Positions 54,209 to 64,000 of a stretch of 64,000 bases of DNA are shown piece after piece (position 1 is the first letter of the stretch; each line of letters begins with the position of its first letter). A program made the position numbers and the translations under genes. The stretch covers positions 1 through 64,000 of the forward strand of contig NW_005179184.1 in NCBI RefSeq assembly GCF_000350225.1, written 5' to 3'. The DNA is from Chondrus crispus (lineage: Eukaryota; Rhodophyta; Florideophyceae; Gigartinales; Gigartinaceae). The notes beneath the pieces are model-generated. The model saw only the letters and a list, made by a program, of their open reading frames with translations. It searched no databases and was not told the origin of the DNA.

Positions 54209-54906
54209 ATGCCCAAGATGTCGCTGACCGATAAGGCCGTCATGGCGACGCTGGCTGTATCTGGCGTGGGCGTCGCGATGAGCGCTGCCGTCGTGCGTCT
54301 GCGCGAAGCGCGCGACTGTACGTACCGCATGCTGCGTTTCTCGGAGGCGTTTGCCCGCGCACCTGTCTGACGAGAGTTTCGCTCCTGCGTTGGTGCGTGC
54401 TTTCTGTGAGTAGGGGAGGCAACGGAGGAGAAGGAGGAGTCGACCGTGTCCACCGCCACCTGCGATCAGCTGTGGGTCAAGGTGCGCCACCTGTTGGGGG
54501 GGAAGAGCGAGCTGCTCGATGCGTGGGCCGATCACTACGTGGGCAGCAGGAACATACTGGAGAGTACGTAGCAAGTGGATGCGCGGGTGCGAGATGAGCG
54601 TGTGCAAGGCGCGTACTGACTCTGTGTTCGGTTTCGATCGATGCGGTGACGGTGTAGAGAGCTTCAGGATTTTCGGACAGATGTTTGTGGCACCGGTCGG
54701 TAAGTCGAGCGAGCTGATGCGATTTGCTTGTGCGCGTATCTGTTAGTGGGAGGAAAGCAGAGGGTGGTTTGTACTAACGGGTTTTCAACGTTTGCGCGGC
54801 GTTTTCCGGAATGATGTTGGGAGCAGCTTTGGTGGTCTTAGACGCTTTGTATGAACGGTATTTCGACGGGCAGATGCCGTGCCTCAAGGCTCTTGCGTTT
54901 CGGTAG
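54209..54906 (+). CDS. Small four-exon gene of unknown function
   Basis: Exons 54,209-54,317, 54,414-54,563, 54,658-54,699 and 54,827-54,906 (or from 54,824, a NAG-NAG acceptor) are bounded by GTACGT, GTACGT and GTAAGT donors and TAG, TAG and CAG acceptors. All three introns (about 93-127 bp) are phase 1, and the third has a TACTAAC branch site. Joined they encode about 126 residues: a hydrophobic N-terminal segment (VMATLAVSGVGVAMSAAVV), an acidic stretch (EATEEKEE), a helical middle (WVKVRHLLGGKSELLDAWADHYVG) and a hydrophobic end (AALVVLDALYERYF). It may be a small membrane protein. I recognise no family. Exon 4 is the least certain. Confidence 0.6.
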
Positions 54907-55342
54907 GAAGGCAGATGCGTTCAATTGCGCGCAGGATCAGCTCGTGTGGTGGAGAGGAACTGCACGCGATGGGTCCCGCAGCGTGAGGATCCTCTCCAAC
55001 ATATGTGTGTCTCCATCACACGACGTGTGCCGTGATCTGGTCCAGGCCTCTTACGGTATGTTCGCAATGAGCACTCTATAAGAGGCCGTGTGATACTGAA
55101 GTCTAAAAGTTGTGTTGGTGCGCTTGTGGATTGACCAGAGGTCTCTGGATGCCTGATAGGGATTGATGAGCAGGATGGTGATTCATCCTCTTGCGGACAT
55201 TAATAAAACCCCTCTCAAAATTTCTACAGCCCGTTCAAAACTGTCCCGCTTCCTCTCCGCGCCACTGTCCCGGGTGAAGCATAGGCTGTCTTCGCACCCC
55301 CATTTTGAATCACCTTTCACTTCCCCGGTGCCCATTTTCACC
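54907..55342. other. Intergenic region upstream of PEX2
   Basis: A 76-codon frame crosses this region but has no support. The last 140 bp are C-rich leader-like sequence; the PEX2 frame stays open upstream of its ATG to 55,163. Confidence 0.45.
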
Positions 55343-56227
55343 ATGAGCACCGTACCGCCTCGCTACGCAGCCGTGCAGCGCGTAAGTCAACTGGATGCCC
55401 TTCGTCTCGACGACGAGCTACTCGGGCTCTTCCTGACATCTCTGCGCGAATGTCTGCGCTTCTTCCCTCAGTCCACACTCGAGGCCTGTCTCCCCGAACT
55501 ACAAACGCTCCTCCGCCTATTCTTCCATCTCAACACGGTGATGGTCCAAAAAGCGTCTCCCGGTAACTCCATCCAAAACCTATGCTACCTGCCCCTAACC
55601 CCACTCCAACGGGCCGCCCACATGGCGCTCGACGTTCTCCTCCCCTACGCCTTCACCTCGCTCCGCAGGCACCTCTCCATCTCCGGATGGTCCCGCCGTG
55701 GGGGCCATCGTCGCATCGTGTGGCGCGCCCTTAACTACATCGAAGCTGCCACGCGCTTCGCGACGGTAGTCAACCTCGCCCTCTTCTTTCGCTATGGCGT
55801 CTTCCGTTCCCTCGCAGATCGCGTCGTGGGAGCCCGCCTTTCCTACTACAAGCGGACCGTCGCGCGGGCGCCGGCGTTCGAGTTTGTCAACGCGCAGCTG
55901 GTATGGGAGGGCGTCGCCGAGCTCGCTCTCCTACTGTCGCCGCTGCTTTCACGATCAGGGTGGCTGGGACGGTCCCGAGTGGGGCGGCGCCTGCTCACGG
56001 GGCTGGGTGGGGTGGAGCGCGTGGGTGTCGCGAGCGGAGAAGGGCTGGGCGTGGACAAATGCGGCGCGTGCGGAACCGGTGACATCACAATGAAGCATCA
56101 AGCGAGACCGTGCGCGCACGTATTTTGCTATGCGTGCGTGGCGACGGAGCTCGAGCGGGACCCGGGAATGCGGTGCAGGGTTTGCGGCGCGGGGGTGCAT
56201 GAAATTGAACGCGTGAAGTTTGCCTGA
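55343..56227 (+). CDS. PEX2: Peroxin-2, peroxisomal RING E3 ubiquitin ligase
   Basis: The protein has 294 residues from the ATG at 55,343 (human PEX2 has 305). The N-terminus carries VQRVSQLDALRLDDEL, the conserved RVSQLDALELD block of PEX2, followed by the Pex2/Pex12-type membrane domain with hydrophobic helices (about 80-225). The C-terminus (about 240-283) is a C3HC4 RING: CGAC, then CAHVFCYAC, then CRVC. PEX2 works with PEX10 and PEX12 in the peroxisome membrane to ubiquitinate and recycle the import receptor PEX5. Earlier in-frame ATGs at 55,163-55,177 lead into C/T-rich leader sequence and were not chosen. Confidence 0.9.
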   Translation: MSTVPPRYAAVQRVSQLDALRLDDELLGLFLTSLRECLRFFPQSTLEACLPELQTLLRLFFHLNTVMVQKASPGNSIQNLCYLPLTPLQRAAHMALDVLLPYAFTSLRRHLSISGWSRRGGHRRIVWRALNYIEAATRFATVVNLALFFRYGVFRSLADRVVGARLSYYKRTVARAPAFEFVNAQLVWEGVAELALLLSPLLSRSGWLGRSRVGRRLLTGLGGVERVGVASGEGLGVDKCGACGTGDITMKHQARPCAHVFCYACVATELERDPGMRCRVCGAGVHEIERVKFA

Positions 56228-56506
56228 GGGTGATTCAACGTCCGGGAGGTGGAGGTGATGACTGCGCGAAGTCCAGGCGTGCCAGTGCCAATTGGTCTGC
56301 CTATGCTGTGGACCGCAGAACATTTTAGGATGAAATATTTCCTCCCATATTCGAATCGGTCCGTGGCCCTCGTCACCAACAAACAACAACAATTCCCGAG
56401 GAACCATGATGCGCCTACCCGCGCTGCTTCTCCATTCACAACCTTCGCCCCTATAAGCCCACCTTCCTTTCGCGTGGAACGCTAACGCATTGCACCGCAG
56501 TTCGCC

Positions 56507-58324
56507 ATGGACTGGAGTTGGCTGTTATGGCAGGTCGTCTTTGCCTTTCTACTTAGCTTCTTCGCGACACGCCGGTCTCGCTCGGCCATGCAGCGCTACG
56601 CTAATGACCTCCGTCGCGCCGCCCAAGAGCTCTCCGTCCAGTCACAGCAGCTCACCGTCGTGGAGGAGGCCGCTAAGGAATCTACCAAACAATCCACCCG
56701 TCGCACGAAGGAACTGCAAACACTTCGGGACAACGTTGCCTCCCTCTCTGCCACCGTCGACTCCCTTACCGATGAGCGGGACGCGGCGCGCGAGAAGATG
56801 GCTTTTCTACGCGTCCGACTGGATGACCTGTCCACCAAGCTCGCGAGATCCGACGCAAGGAGGGATATACTTGAAAAGGAGATCGCCGCAGCGCGCTTGG
56901 TGAAACTTGAGTTGCTGAGCAAATTGCGCATCGACGAAACCGAGCGCTTGTCTGCTCTCAACAGTTTACGACACCCGGCGGCCACGAGAGCGTCGCTCGT
57001 GCTACAGGGCTCGCCCGGGCCTCACAGCATTAGCAGCGAAACCGCCCTCAGTCCGATGGCTGTGGCCAAGAGCCCCAGCGAAAGCATGCTTCTCGCCTTG
57101 CATCCCGACTTAGACATCTCCGATGATGACGAAGACGAGTTTAATTTCAGGCAGGCCGAGCGCACCGGTAGAGAACTCGAGGCAAACATGGTGCGAAAGT
57201 TTCCGATGGCTGATCGACTCAGGCCCGACGGGTCAACTGTAGGGGTCCGACGCAAGTTAGATTTGCCTGATGTCAAATTGGGGAAGCCTGCTCTTACGGT
57301 AGAAGTTGACGGTACAGAGGGAATCGAGGATGGCAGTTCGAGCACCAAAGGAAAATCAAGTTATGAGAACAACGCTGCAGTCAACAGAGACAGCGAGCTG
57401 CCTCAGGTGTCTTCAGATGACCATCTTGATAATTCTTTAATGAAAGACGACAGCACTTTGCAAGCAAAGAAGGCGGACGTCGACTCCTCTATGGACTCCA
57501 ATGTTTGGGCAGTTCCGAACAGCGTGGATTTGTACAGCGTACAAGAGCCTGTACCTCTTGTTGAACGACGGACGCCTCCTGAAGTCTATCATGCGAGGTC
57601 GGAACCTGGTTCTGCGGCGAATGGTCGTGACGACATGAAAGAGAGATCCTCAGAACGCGAGATGTTTAATGCGGGTAGTTCCGTCGAAGAGAGGTCACCA
57701 GTGGGTGCGTATCATGCGAAACGAACCGTCCTATCTGGGCAATCCCTTGTTGACGATGTTCCCCCAGCCAGCGCAATAGACCCGACCATTGATGAGAATA
57801 TGCAGCAATTGGGATGTAACAGAAGCCCTACCGAAGTCGCGCACTTTCCATTATCGGCGAAGGGCGCAGCAAATGAGCTTCCCGACGAAATTGTTGAACC
57901 GAAGAACATAGGAGAGTCGAGCACTGGTCTGGAAGTCGGTCTGGAGTTTTCGGAGACAGTCCCTCTTTCCATTTCCGCGCCGCCCTCAGCTGTGTTTACT
58001 GAGTTTGATGAGGTATCGGCTCCCACCAACGCTATCGACCACCGAGAACAGGGACAGAATCGTGAAACATCTTTAGACCTCGATTCTCAACGCCGGCGCT
58101 GTTCCCGTGATTTAGACAGAGAGATGCTGTCCTTAAATCGAGCGCCATGGATTGATACCTTAAATCCTAAGCTACAGAACAGTGACGAAGGGATGTCAAT
58201 TGCGTCCATACTTCAACCGGCGATTACTCAGACATCATCATGTATTGTTCCAGTGAGCACGAGAACTCGCTCAGGGACGTTGTTTGATAGTACAGTACCC
58301 TCAGACACTCAAGGGAGTGGTTAG
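56507..58324 (+). CDS. Membrane-anchored coiled-coil protein of unknown function
   Basis: The protein has 605 residues with ATG at 56,507. One N-terminal hydrophobic segment (LLWQVVFAFLLSFFA, about 6-20) is followed by Arg-rich residues, which suggests a signal anchor with the bulk in the cytosol. A long coiled coil covers about 30-160 (heptads such as LRDNVASLSATVDSLTDERDAAREKMAFLRVRLDDL). The remainder is polar, Ser/Glu/Asp-rich and probably disordered, with acidic SDDDEDEF near 200. Tethering or scaffolding is a reasonable guess; I recognise no family. It is convergent with NAA40, with 109 bp between stops. Confidence 0.75.
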   Translation: MDWSWLLWQVVFAFLLSFFATRRSRSAMQRYANDLRRAAQELSVQSQQLTVVEEAAKESTKQSTRRTKELQTLRDNVASLSATVDSLTDERDAAREKMAFLRVRLDDLSTKLARSDARRDILEKEIAAARLVKLELLSKLRIDETERLSALNSLRHPAATRASLVLQGSPGPHSISSETALSPMAVAKSPSESMLLALHPDLDISDDDEDEFNFRQAERTGRELEANMVRKFPMADRLRPDGSTVGVRRKLDLPDVKLGKPALTVEVDGTEGIEDGSSSTKGKSSYENNAAVNRDSELPQVSSDDHLDNSLMKDDSTLQAKKADVDSSMDSNVWAVPNSVDLYSVQEPVPLVERRTPPEVYHARSEPGSAANGRDDMKERSSEREMFNAGSSVEERSPVGAYHAKRTVLSGQSLVDDVPPASAIDPTIDENMQQLGCNRSPTEVAHFPLSAKGAANELPDEIVEPKNIGESSTGLEVGLEFSETVPLSISAPPSAVFTEFDEVSAPTNAIDHREQGQNRETSLDLDSQRRRCSRDLDREMLSLNRAPWIDTLNPKLQNSDEGMSIASILQPAITQTSSCIVPVSTRTRSGTLFDSTVPSDTQGSG

Positions 58325-58433
58325 AGCACTGCACTGATTCGTAGTTATAGAGTACAAGCTTTAGTTGCCTATACCCAGAGTTATTTTCCTTCATTGTACA
58401 ATAAGCAATAATTACAACCCGCGCACTCGCGGA

Positions 58434-59191
58434 CTAACTGTGTATTCGTTTCGACAATATTTCATATCCCACTCCATCGTAATCGTGTTGACTGGGGGAA
58501 CTAGCATCAATTTGATATCTGTCGTGAAAAAAGGATTCATATTCTCTCTTGCGTACGGTTAGCAAATTTTGCCTTCGGATATAAGAGTGTCTTCTGCTGC
58601 ATTCAGCATTAGTACTGCCTTAACTTACTTCAATTTGTCACGGTATAATCTCACTGCAGGGCTGTTATTGTTGAACACGGTCAACATAATGGACTCAATG
58701 AACAGCTTTCGATTAAGATCCTCAGCATACCTCATCAGCGCAAATCCAAGCCGGTTCCCTCGGGCTTCCTCCGCCACGCCAAGTTCATAAACGTACATGA
58801 TTGGCTCACCCTCTTCCAGGTCCCACCTAAAACTGAGAAACGCCATGTGTTCACCAAACATTTCATGCGATGCGATTAGAAAACGTTGCTGTGGATGCCG
58901 CAAATCCCTTTGTTTCTCAGCTTCGTCCCACTCCATGATTGACTTTTCGTAGTATCCTTTCAATTCTGCGACAGATTTCAGCATCCACTCACGTTCTGTA
59001 TTGGACAGCGATGGTCCAGATTTCCATCGCAGGCGAATTTCACTGAGGCGAGAATATGGGAGTTCCATCGTCATGTGTAGTTCTGCGAAAGGGTCCTCCA
59101 TAGCATTTGCATTGGCAATGGTTTCCTTCGCAGATACATTTCTTCTCGTCCTTTGCCTGGGTCTTGCGACCATTGATCGTAAGGCTTCCAT
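58434..59191 (-). CDS. NAA40: N-alpha-acetyltransferase 40 (NatD), two exons
   Basis: Exon 1 is 59,191-58,629 and exon 2 is 58,518-58,434; a 110 bp intron with GTAAGT donor, a GCTAAC branch-like site and a TTTTTTCACGACAG acceptor lies between. Without splicing the frame stops just after RLYRDKLK; splicing adds YQIDASSPSQHDYDGVGYEI, matching the family's FEIDDSSPS...YEILSRR ending and giving 215 residues. The GNAT fold is shown by MYVYELGVAEEARGNRLGFAL (acetyl-CoA site, about 132-152) and SIMLTVFNNNSPAV (167-180). NatD acetylates the N-termini of histones H4 and H2A. The N-terminus is basic (RPRQRTRR). Confidence 0.9.
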
Positions 59192-59470
59192 GTTGTTAAC
59201 ACATGCAGTTGTCCAAGTTTGCCGCAGCTAACTTGTCTGGATTTGGATGAGGAGTTTTCTTGGTCATGCCATGCACGGGAGTGGGCTTGTCGGGCTCATT
59301 CATACGAACGTCGCTATTGTCGAAATTTAGTGGCGAGAAACAATGCAAAAATTATGCGTGCAGACCAGTTTCTCTGACCTTCTTGCTGGGCTTTTCTTGA
59401 GAGACTCAAATGTGTCGACCACTCTCGTCCCAAAGTTGTACTTTCACATTTCCTCCATCATTATTAGCAT

Positions 59471-60581
59471 TCAGCTGTAGCCAGCGCCTTCCAGTTGAGC
59501 TTGCTGTAGCTTCCCTAGGATGTAGTCATGGGCCTTGATGGTTTCATACTTTGGCTCCTCCCCAGGAGCGACAAAGTTTGGATGCACTTCAATAAGATGT
59601 TCTTTGTCCGGATCAATGAAACAGGCAATCGAATAGCGCTCGGATGAAGCCTCATCGGCGCTTGAAACTACCACTCGATGCGCGGTCGCACGCCAGACAT
59701 CGTTAGTCCAACGCGCTAGGAGCGCCCCAGTATTGATAATGGCCGTCGTGCCCTTGGGCACAGGGACGTCAAGCCATCCGCCAGCCTCGTTGTGTATGAT
59801 TCCTCCGACTTCTCCGCCCTCTACTGCCTTCACCTGGAGACCAGCTTCATTATTGAATAGAATTGTGAATAATCCGAAATCTGTGTGTTCTCCAACGCGC
59901 AACGGAGCGGACAAATTCTCTCCTGTGCTCTTCCCTGATTCGAAGTCGCAAGGTGGATAATAGTTCAGTCTGATGACGCAACTATTAAAAGCTTGCAGAG
60001 ACCTGAGAAAAAAATCGTGCGGTAGGTCTAGAGCGGCAGCGCATGCTATGGAGAAATTGCGCGCTGCTCTTTCCACTCTTGTCCAGAGACTGCGGAAGCC
60101 TTGTTCAAACTGGGGAGGACAAGCGGAAAAGTCGTGAGCGAAACAACGAGTGTTTCGAACATTGTACGCCTACCAGAAATCAAATAGGAAACGCCGCAAT
60201 GTTAGACTTCTCGATCACTTACGTCGCATAGTACGTAGCATGCAAGTAGCAACTCACTTCTTTCAAGTCAGGCGGGCGCTTCCTATTCAAACTTTCATGG
60301 CCCAACCCAATGAAGCCAATATTGGTTTCCGGGGTGAGCTGTACAAACTTTGTCCTCTTGTGTTCATTGGGAAGCGAGAACAAGGCTGCTGCCATGTCAT
60401 AGTATAGCTGCAACTCTTGGCTACTCACTCCGATGTTCTCCAGAAAGAGAAATCCATGCACGCGAAAAGCACTATTTATCTCTTGAGCGCATTTTCGCTG
60501 CTCGACCGTCGGAGCCTCACCGCAAATGGCCCCCTTATCCTGCATAAACGGACTGAAGTCTATGGTTGGGATGTCTGCCAT
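59471..60581 (-). CDS. 2-oxoglutarate/Fe(II)-dependent dioxygenase, two exons
   Basis: Exon 1 is 60,581-60,258 and exon 2 is 60,169-59,471; an 88 bp intron (GTGAGT donor, TTCTGGTAG acceptor) joins PDLKE to AYNVRNTRCF in frame, giving 340 residues. The start MADIPTIDFSPF is typical of the isopenicillin N synthase-like group; codons further upstream in frame lack an ATG. Iron ligands are His203 and Asp205 (GEHTDFG) and His272 (ATAHRVV); Arg286 in RYSIACF binds 2-oxoglutarate. YYPPCDF, LQV and NTGALLARWTND are also family blocks. The substrate cannot be told from the sequence; plant and fungal members act on small metabolites. It lies 279 bp upstream of NAA40 on the same strand. Confidence 0.88.
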
Positions 60582-61403
60582 GCTATCAAATGATTTTCTC
60601 AGCTCTTGGACGATGGCCACTCCGGTGGATGTCCGTCAGTATGAACGACAAAGAAGCTCGGGCCCGGAAGGCGGTGAAGGCGGTGAAGGCGGTGAAGGCG
60701 GTGGAGAGGGAGGGGGGAAGTGAGGATGAGCCAGGCCTGCAGCTTCAAGCAGATTTTTCCAGAATGTTTCGGCACATTTTTTAATGCCTCAAAGGCTTGG
60801 CTTTGGAGCCCAGGGACACGCTAACGCGTCAAGGAAAGGTGAGGCGTTCGACCAGTTTTTAAGCAGCCTATAAGATACTGTGTCGGTCAATACAAGTATA
60901 CCGACAGCGTTGATAAGATAGCATGGTTTGCCGCGGGGGGTTGGGAACGAGACAGCTGCTGGCGCAATCCAGAAGAAGCCAGGCGCTCTAGAAAACTGAA
61001 CTATTTAGCAAACAAAGGTTGCAGCTGCATATATCATCCCTATTACGAAATGACATGACGCCAGCTCGCGAACGAACGACTATTTCAAAAACGAAGGCTT
61101 CCGTGTTTAGCGACTTTTCATAGGCGTGAGAAGGTCTTCACCTGACGTGGAGACCGCACCTGCTCCCAGTACCCGTATTTTCATAAATCGCATACGAGTT
61201 ATAGTGCTCCACGCGTTAGAACGAGACCGAAAAGTGGAGGCAACTGGAAAAGGCGCGCAAGCAAAGATTGCCACTACAGCTAAACATGAGTCGGACACAT
61301 CATGAAGCAGTAGTTACTTCCATATAAAAGGAATCTTCTTTCATTAGAACGGCAAGGTTTCCCACGCCAACTTTCGTCGCACATTTCAGGAAATCGCAAA
61401 GCA
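60582..61403. promoter_or_regulatory. Divergent intergenic region with a 9 bp minisatellite
   Basis: About 820 bp lies between divergent genes. At about 60,667-60,703 there are four copies of GGCGGTGAA, about 85 bp upstream of the oxygenase start. No coding frame is supported. Confidence 0.5.
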
Positions 61404-62249
61404 ATGCCCCAGGGTTCAGAGGAAGTGCTTGAAATAATGGCCCAGCTAGTCATGGGCATAGGCAATGACAGCCCGACCTTGCCCGACCCGCATGAAGACA
61501 GCGAAGAGGACTCTTTCATCCCCGACATGATAAACCCAAGGCGACTACAAAGCGTGATCGAAACGCCGCCCGAATCGCAGGGGATTTTCTACCGCAACAT
61601 CTACACATGCCGTCTGGATATCCGGGTGAGCCTCGCGGAAGCGGGGATGACACAGCGCGGGTTCATCTACTTGCTTGGGGCGATGGGAGTAGTGAAGAGC
61701 CGTCAGCGGCTTATCCAGGGGTTTACGCGGCTGCGGAATGCGAACCGTCACACGCAGGTGTGCGGGGAGGTGCTGTCGTACCTGACGACTCACACGTGTG
61801 CCAAGACGCGGGAGCAGAGGCGCGGGGTGGTGTGCGCGGCGAGGATCCCTGACTCGTTCCCGGAGCTGACTGCGCTGATCTTCGTGCGGAGCGCGCGGCG
61901 CGTGACGGCGCAGCAGCTGGTGCGGCAGCCGTGGATGGCCAGGGTGCACCTGTGCCGGGCGGGAAGGCAGAGGAACAAGGAGGCGTTCCAGAGCGAGTGG
62001 AAGAGGGTGAATAGGCTGCAGTGGATGGACGAGGAGGCGTTGCGGCGATGCGAAAATGTGTACGAGATGCTAATCAGAGATGAGATGAGATTGGTGGATG
62101 CGCAGGGGAGGAAAGTGGGGAGAGGGGAGTACACAATGCAGGCGCTGGAGGAGTATATTGCGTTGGTGAGGCGCGCGGGGACGGACGCGGCTTCCCAGGT
62201 GGCGGGAAATGGGTTCGTGAGGGATGTGCTGAGGGTCAGTGCGGAATGA
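61404..62249 (+). CDS. Unknown 281-residue protein
   Basis: The ATG at 61,404 opens an intact frame. The N-terminal 45 residues are acidic (DPHEDSEEDSF), and the rest is basic and mostly helical, with a central Cys-containing stretch (LTTHTCAKTREQRRGVVCAA) and helices such as EAFQSEWKRVNRLQWMDEEALRRCENVYEML. No signal peptide or membrane segment is seen. I recognise no domain. The third-position GC bias and length support a real gene. Confidence 0.65.
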   Translation: MPQGSEEVLEIMAQLVMGIGNDSPTLPDPHEDSEEDSFIPDMINPRRLQSVIETPPESQGIFYRNIYTCRLDIRVSLAEAGMTQRGFIYLLGAMGVVKSRQRLIQGFTRLRNANRHTQVCGEVLSYLTTHTCAKTREQRRGVVCAARIPDSFPELTALIFVRSARRVTAQQLVRQPWMARVHLCRAGRQRNKEAFQSEWKRVNRLQWMDEEALRRCENVYEMLIRDEMRLVDAQGRKVGRGEYTMQALEEYIALVRRAGTDAASQVAGNGFVRDVLRVSAE

Positions 62250-63073
62250 GGGGGATGGGTTGAAGGTAGTAGAGCGTGAAGGCTGGGGATGCTGCCGCAT
62301 TGTCCTGGCCCTAAATGAATGAAACGATAGAGGGATCGAGGCATCAACATGTCAAGGGATCAGAGATTAAGGAAATTACAAGGATTCATGATGTAACGTT
62401 AGCTACACGTAGAGGATGATGCTACAGTATTGTATACAGTAACGGACATGTCTGGCTGACACAAAAACTCGGTGTACACGTTCAATTCTGACGAATGAGT
62501 GATATGACGAGGCCCGATGAGAATCTGGGATTGGAATCTGGAATAAGATATGGGCGGAGGACCAGTCAGAAGGCGAATCTGTGCCGAAGAGTCATCACAC
62601 GCGAGGTAATGTAAGCGAAGACAGGCTGTCGCGGCAGGTGATGCAATGCAGAATGAGCCACGTGTTGGGAATAATGGTAATGGTACTGATCGGAAAAGTT
62701 GTTCACGTTGACACAGACGGCCAACCACAAAGTCGTGATGGTAGACCAGAACGAGGAGACCCGCCAAGCAAATAATATGGATACTTTTGCAGGGACACCC
62801 ATTGACGCACCGATGTAAGCACCGCAAAATATCTGCAGGCCGCCCCTTCCGATCTCGCAGCCCAGAAGCAACACCAGCAATCTTAACGATCCGTTTGCAT
62901 ACCGCTTTTGCTGGAGCCTGCCGTCATCATACGTCGATCCTTGTCGGTTAACTACCAACCCCCCCCTCCCCCACCCCCTACTGCTCACTCCCCTTGCACC
63001 ACCTCTTTTCCCAAACTCACTCAAACTCACTCAAACTCACTCAATCTCACCGTCACACTTATCAAACAACATC
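62250..63073. promoter_or_regulatory. Intergenic region upstream of the metacaspase
   Basis: About 820 bp with no supported gene. The last 130 bp are C/T-rich, and 63,012-63,050 holds a tandem repeat of ACTCACTCAA, probably in the 5' leader. Confidence 0.5.
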
Positions 63074-64000
63074 ATGGGCAAGTACGCAGTCGTCATCGGT
63101 GTCAACTACACCAAGAATCCCGAGGCCGCTTTGCAAGGCTGCTGCAACGATGCCCGTCTCATGGTCAACCTTCTCCATTCCAAGGGCTTTGAGGACGAGG
63201 ACATCAAGCTCCTAGTCGACGATGATGACAGCAATGACTCCCCCAACCATGTCAACGTCAAGAAGGCCCTGGACTGGCTCTGCACCGGCCGATCGGAAGG
63301 TGACACAATCTTCATGCACTTTTCTGGCCACGGCACCCAAGTCCCTGCCGACGACGACGATGTTGAGGAGGACAAGCTCGACGAGGCCATCTGCCTGGAG
63401 GAGCTCTTCCTCATGGCCGACGACGATCTCAAGCAGTACTTTTCCCAGCTCCCCGAGGGCGTCCGTGCCACCGTCGTCATGGACTGCTGCCACTCTGGAT
63501 CCATGCTGGATGGCCAGGAAGTCGCTATCCAAGGTGCCAAGGACGAGGATTCAGCAGTGCCGCCCCAGGAGAGCGACGACTTGGTCAACGTCCTCGGAGG
63601 CTCACGTGAGGCCGTGTCTAACCGCTCGCTCCCCATCTCCACTATCTGTAACGTCATGTCGCAGAAGCTCGGCTCCCCCGTCTCTCCCACCGGCTCTGGC
63701 GTCAACGGCGCCATGGCCCAGGTGTTTGGCGGCACGGCTGGCAAGCTCATGATGAAGTTTGCTCTGGGCCAGATGGCGAAGCAGGATGGCGGCTCATCTA
63801 ACCCGCTCGTCGGTATGCTCGGCGGCATGATGGGAGGCAAATCTACTTCCAGCAGCGGCAGCAACCCGCTCGCAGCCATGATGGGCGGAGGGTCTACTTC
63901 ATCCGGCAGCAACCCCCTAGCAGCCATGATGGGCGGCGGTGGGTCTACTACCAGCAGCAACCCGCTAGCATCTATGATGGGCGGCGGTGAGTCTACTACC
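63074..64000 (+). CDS. Type II-like metacaspase (partial, runs off the right edge)
   Basis: The frame is open from the ATG at 63,074 to the edge of the window (309 codons). MGKYAVVIGVNYTKNPEAAL is the usual metacaspase start with no prodomain, as in type II enzymes. The catalytic dyad is His86 in HFSGHGTQ and Cys139 in MDCCHSG, the same numbering as Arabidopsis metacaspase 4. Acidic DDDDVEEDKLDEAI follows the His block. From about residue 240 a repeated Gly/Met/Ser-rich segment begins, with at least four copies of a unit like SNPLAAMMGGGST. The enzyme family cleaves after Arg or Lys, often Ca2+-dependent, and acts in stress responses and cell death. The end of the gene is not visible. Confidence 0.9.
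   Translation, partial: MGKYAVVIGVNYTKNPEAALQGCCNDARLMVNLLHSKGFEDEDIKLLVDDDDSNDSPNHVNVKKALDWLCTGRSEGDTIFMHFSGHGTQVPADDDDVEEDKLDEAICLEELFLMADDDLKQYFSQLPEGVRATVVMDCCHSGSMLDGQEVAIQGAKDEDSAVPPQESDDLVNVLGGSREAVSNRSLPISTICNVMSQKLGSPVSPTGSGVNGAMAQVFGGTAGKLMMKFALGQMAKQDGGSSNPLVGMLGGMMGGKSTSSSGSNPLAAMMGGGSTSSGSNPLAAMMGGGGSTTSSNPLASMMGGGESTT

Noticed and set aside
59192-59470. Short frames between NAA40 and the oxygenase
   Set aside because: No start context, no domain and less than 80 codons; treated as intergenic.
63012-63050. ACTCACTCAA tandem repeat as a possible CRISPR-like or regulatory array
   Set aside because: A simple direct repeat without spacers in a C/T-rich leader.

Overview
The window is nuclear DNA of a eukaryote. 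It falls into two parts: about 47 kb of nested transposable elements (1-47,234) and a gene-dense host segment (about 49-64 kb). Host genes are GC-rich, closely packed, have no intron or one to three short introns (80-125 bp, GTAAGT/GTGAGT/GTACGT donors), and include a FAD4-like plastid desaturase and a type II metacaspase. This suggests a photosynthetic eukaryote; a florideophyte red alga such as Chondrus crispus is my best guess, which is inference and not shown by the sequence.

Repeat part, left to right. 1-10,002 is a Ty3/gypsy chromovirus (copy A) with a long pol frame ending in a chromodomain, then an unusual 4.3 kb extra 3' region, then its 3' LTR. It sits in the gag of an opposite-strand gypsy relic (10,003-11,390). 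11,391-20,470 is a 9.08 kb DNA transposon with about 428 bp, nearly identical terminal inverted repeats. It carries a DUF7869-type, RNase H-like putative transposase and, divergently transcribed, a ParB-like/DNA methyltransferase fusion protein. 20,471-28,646 is a broken minus-strand gypsy element with its 5' LTR. 28,647-40,468 is a second, broken chromovirus (copy B), interrupted by three solo LTRs, each with a 5 bp target duplication. 40,490-41,009 is an inverted LTR piece and 41,167-41,832 a copia-like fragment. 42,842-45,264 is a complete-looking pogo/Tigger-like transposon with TIRs and a TA duplication. 45,957-47,234 is an intact PIF/Harbinger-like transposase frame without visible ends.

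Host part. Family X DNA polymerase (+), TMEM223-like mitochondrial protein (-), FAD4-like desaturase (+, one intron), [2Fe-2S] ferredoxin-like/TPR protein (+), a small four-exon gene of unknown function (+), PEX2 (+), a membrane-anchored coiled-coil protein (+), NAA40 histone N-acetyltransferase (-, one intron), 2-oxoglutarate/Fe(II) oxygenase (-, one intron), an unknown 281-residue protein (+), and a type II metacaspase (+) cut by the right edge. They do not form one pathway. Neighbours are convergent or divergent with very short spacers (13 bp between the stops of polymerase X and TMEM223).

The most novel-looking object is the 9.08 kb transposon that pairs a DUF7869 protein with a ParB-methyltransferase. 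Second is the recurrent stem-loop plus purine tract found twice in each chromovirus copy.
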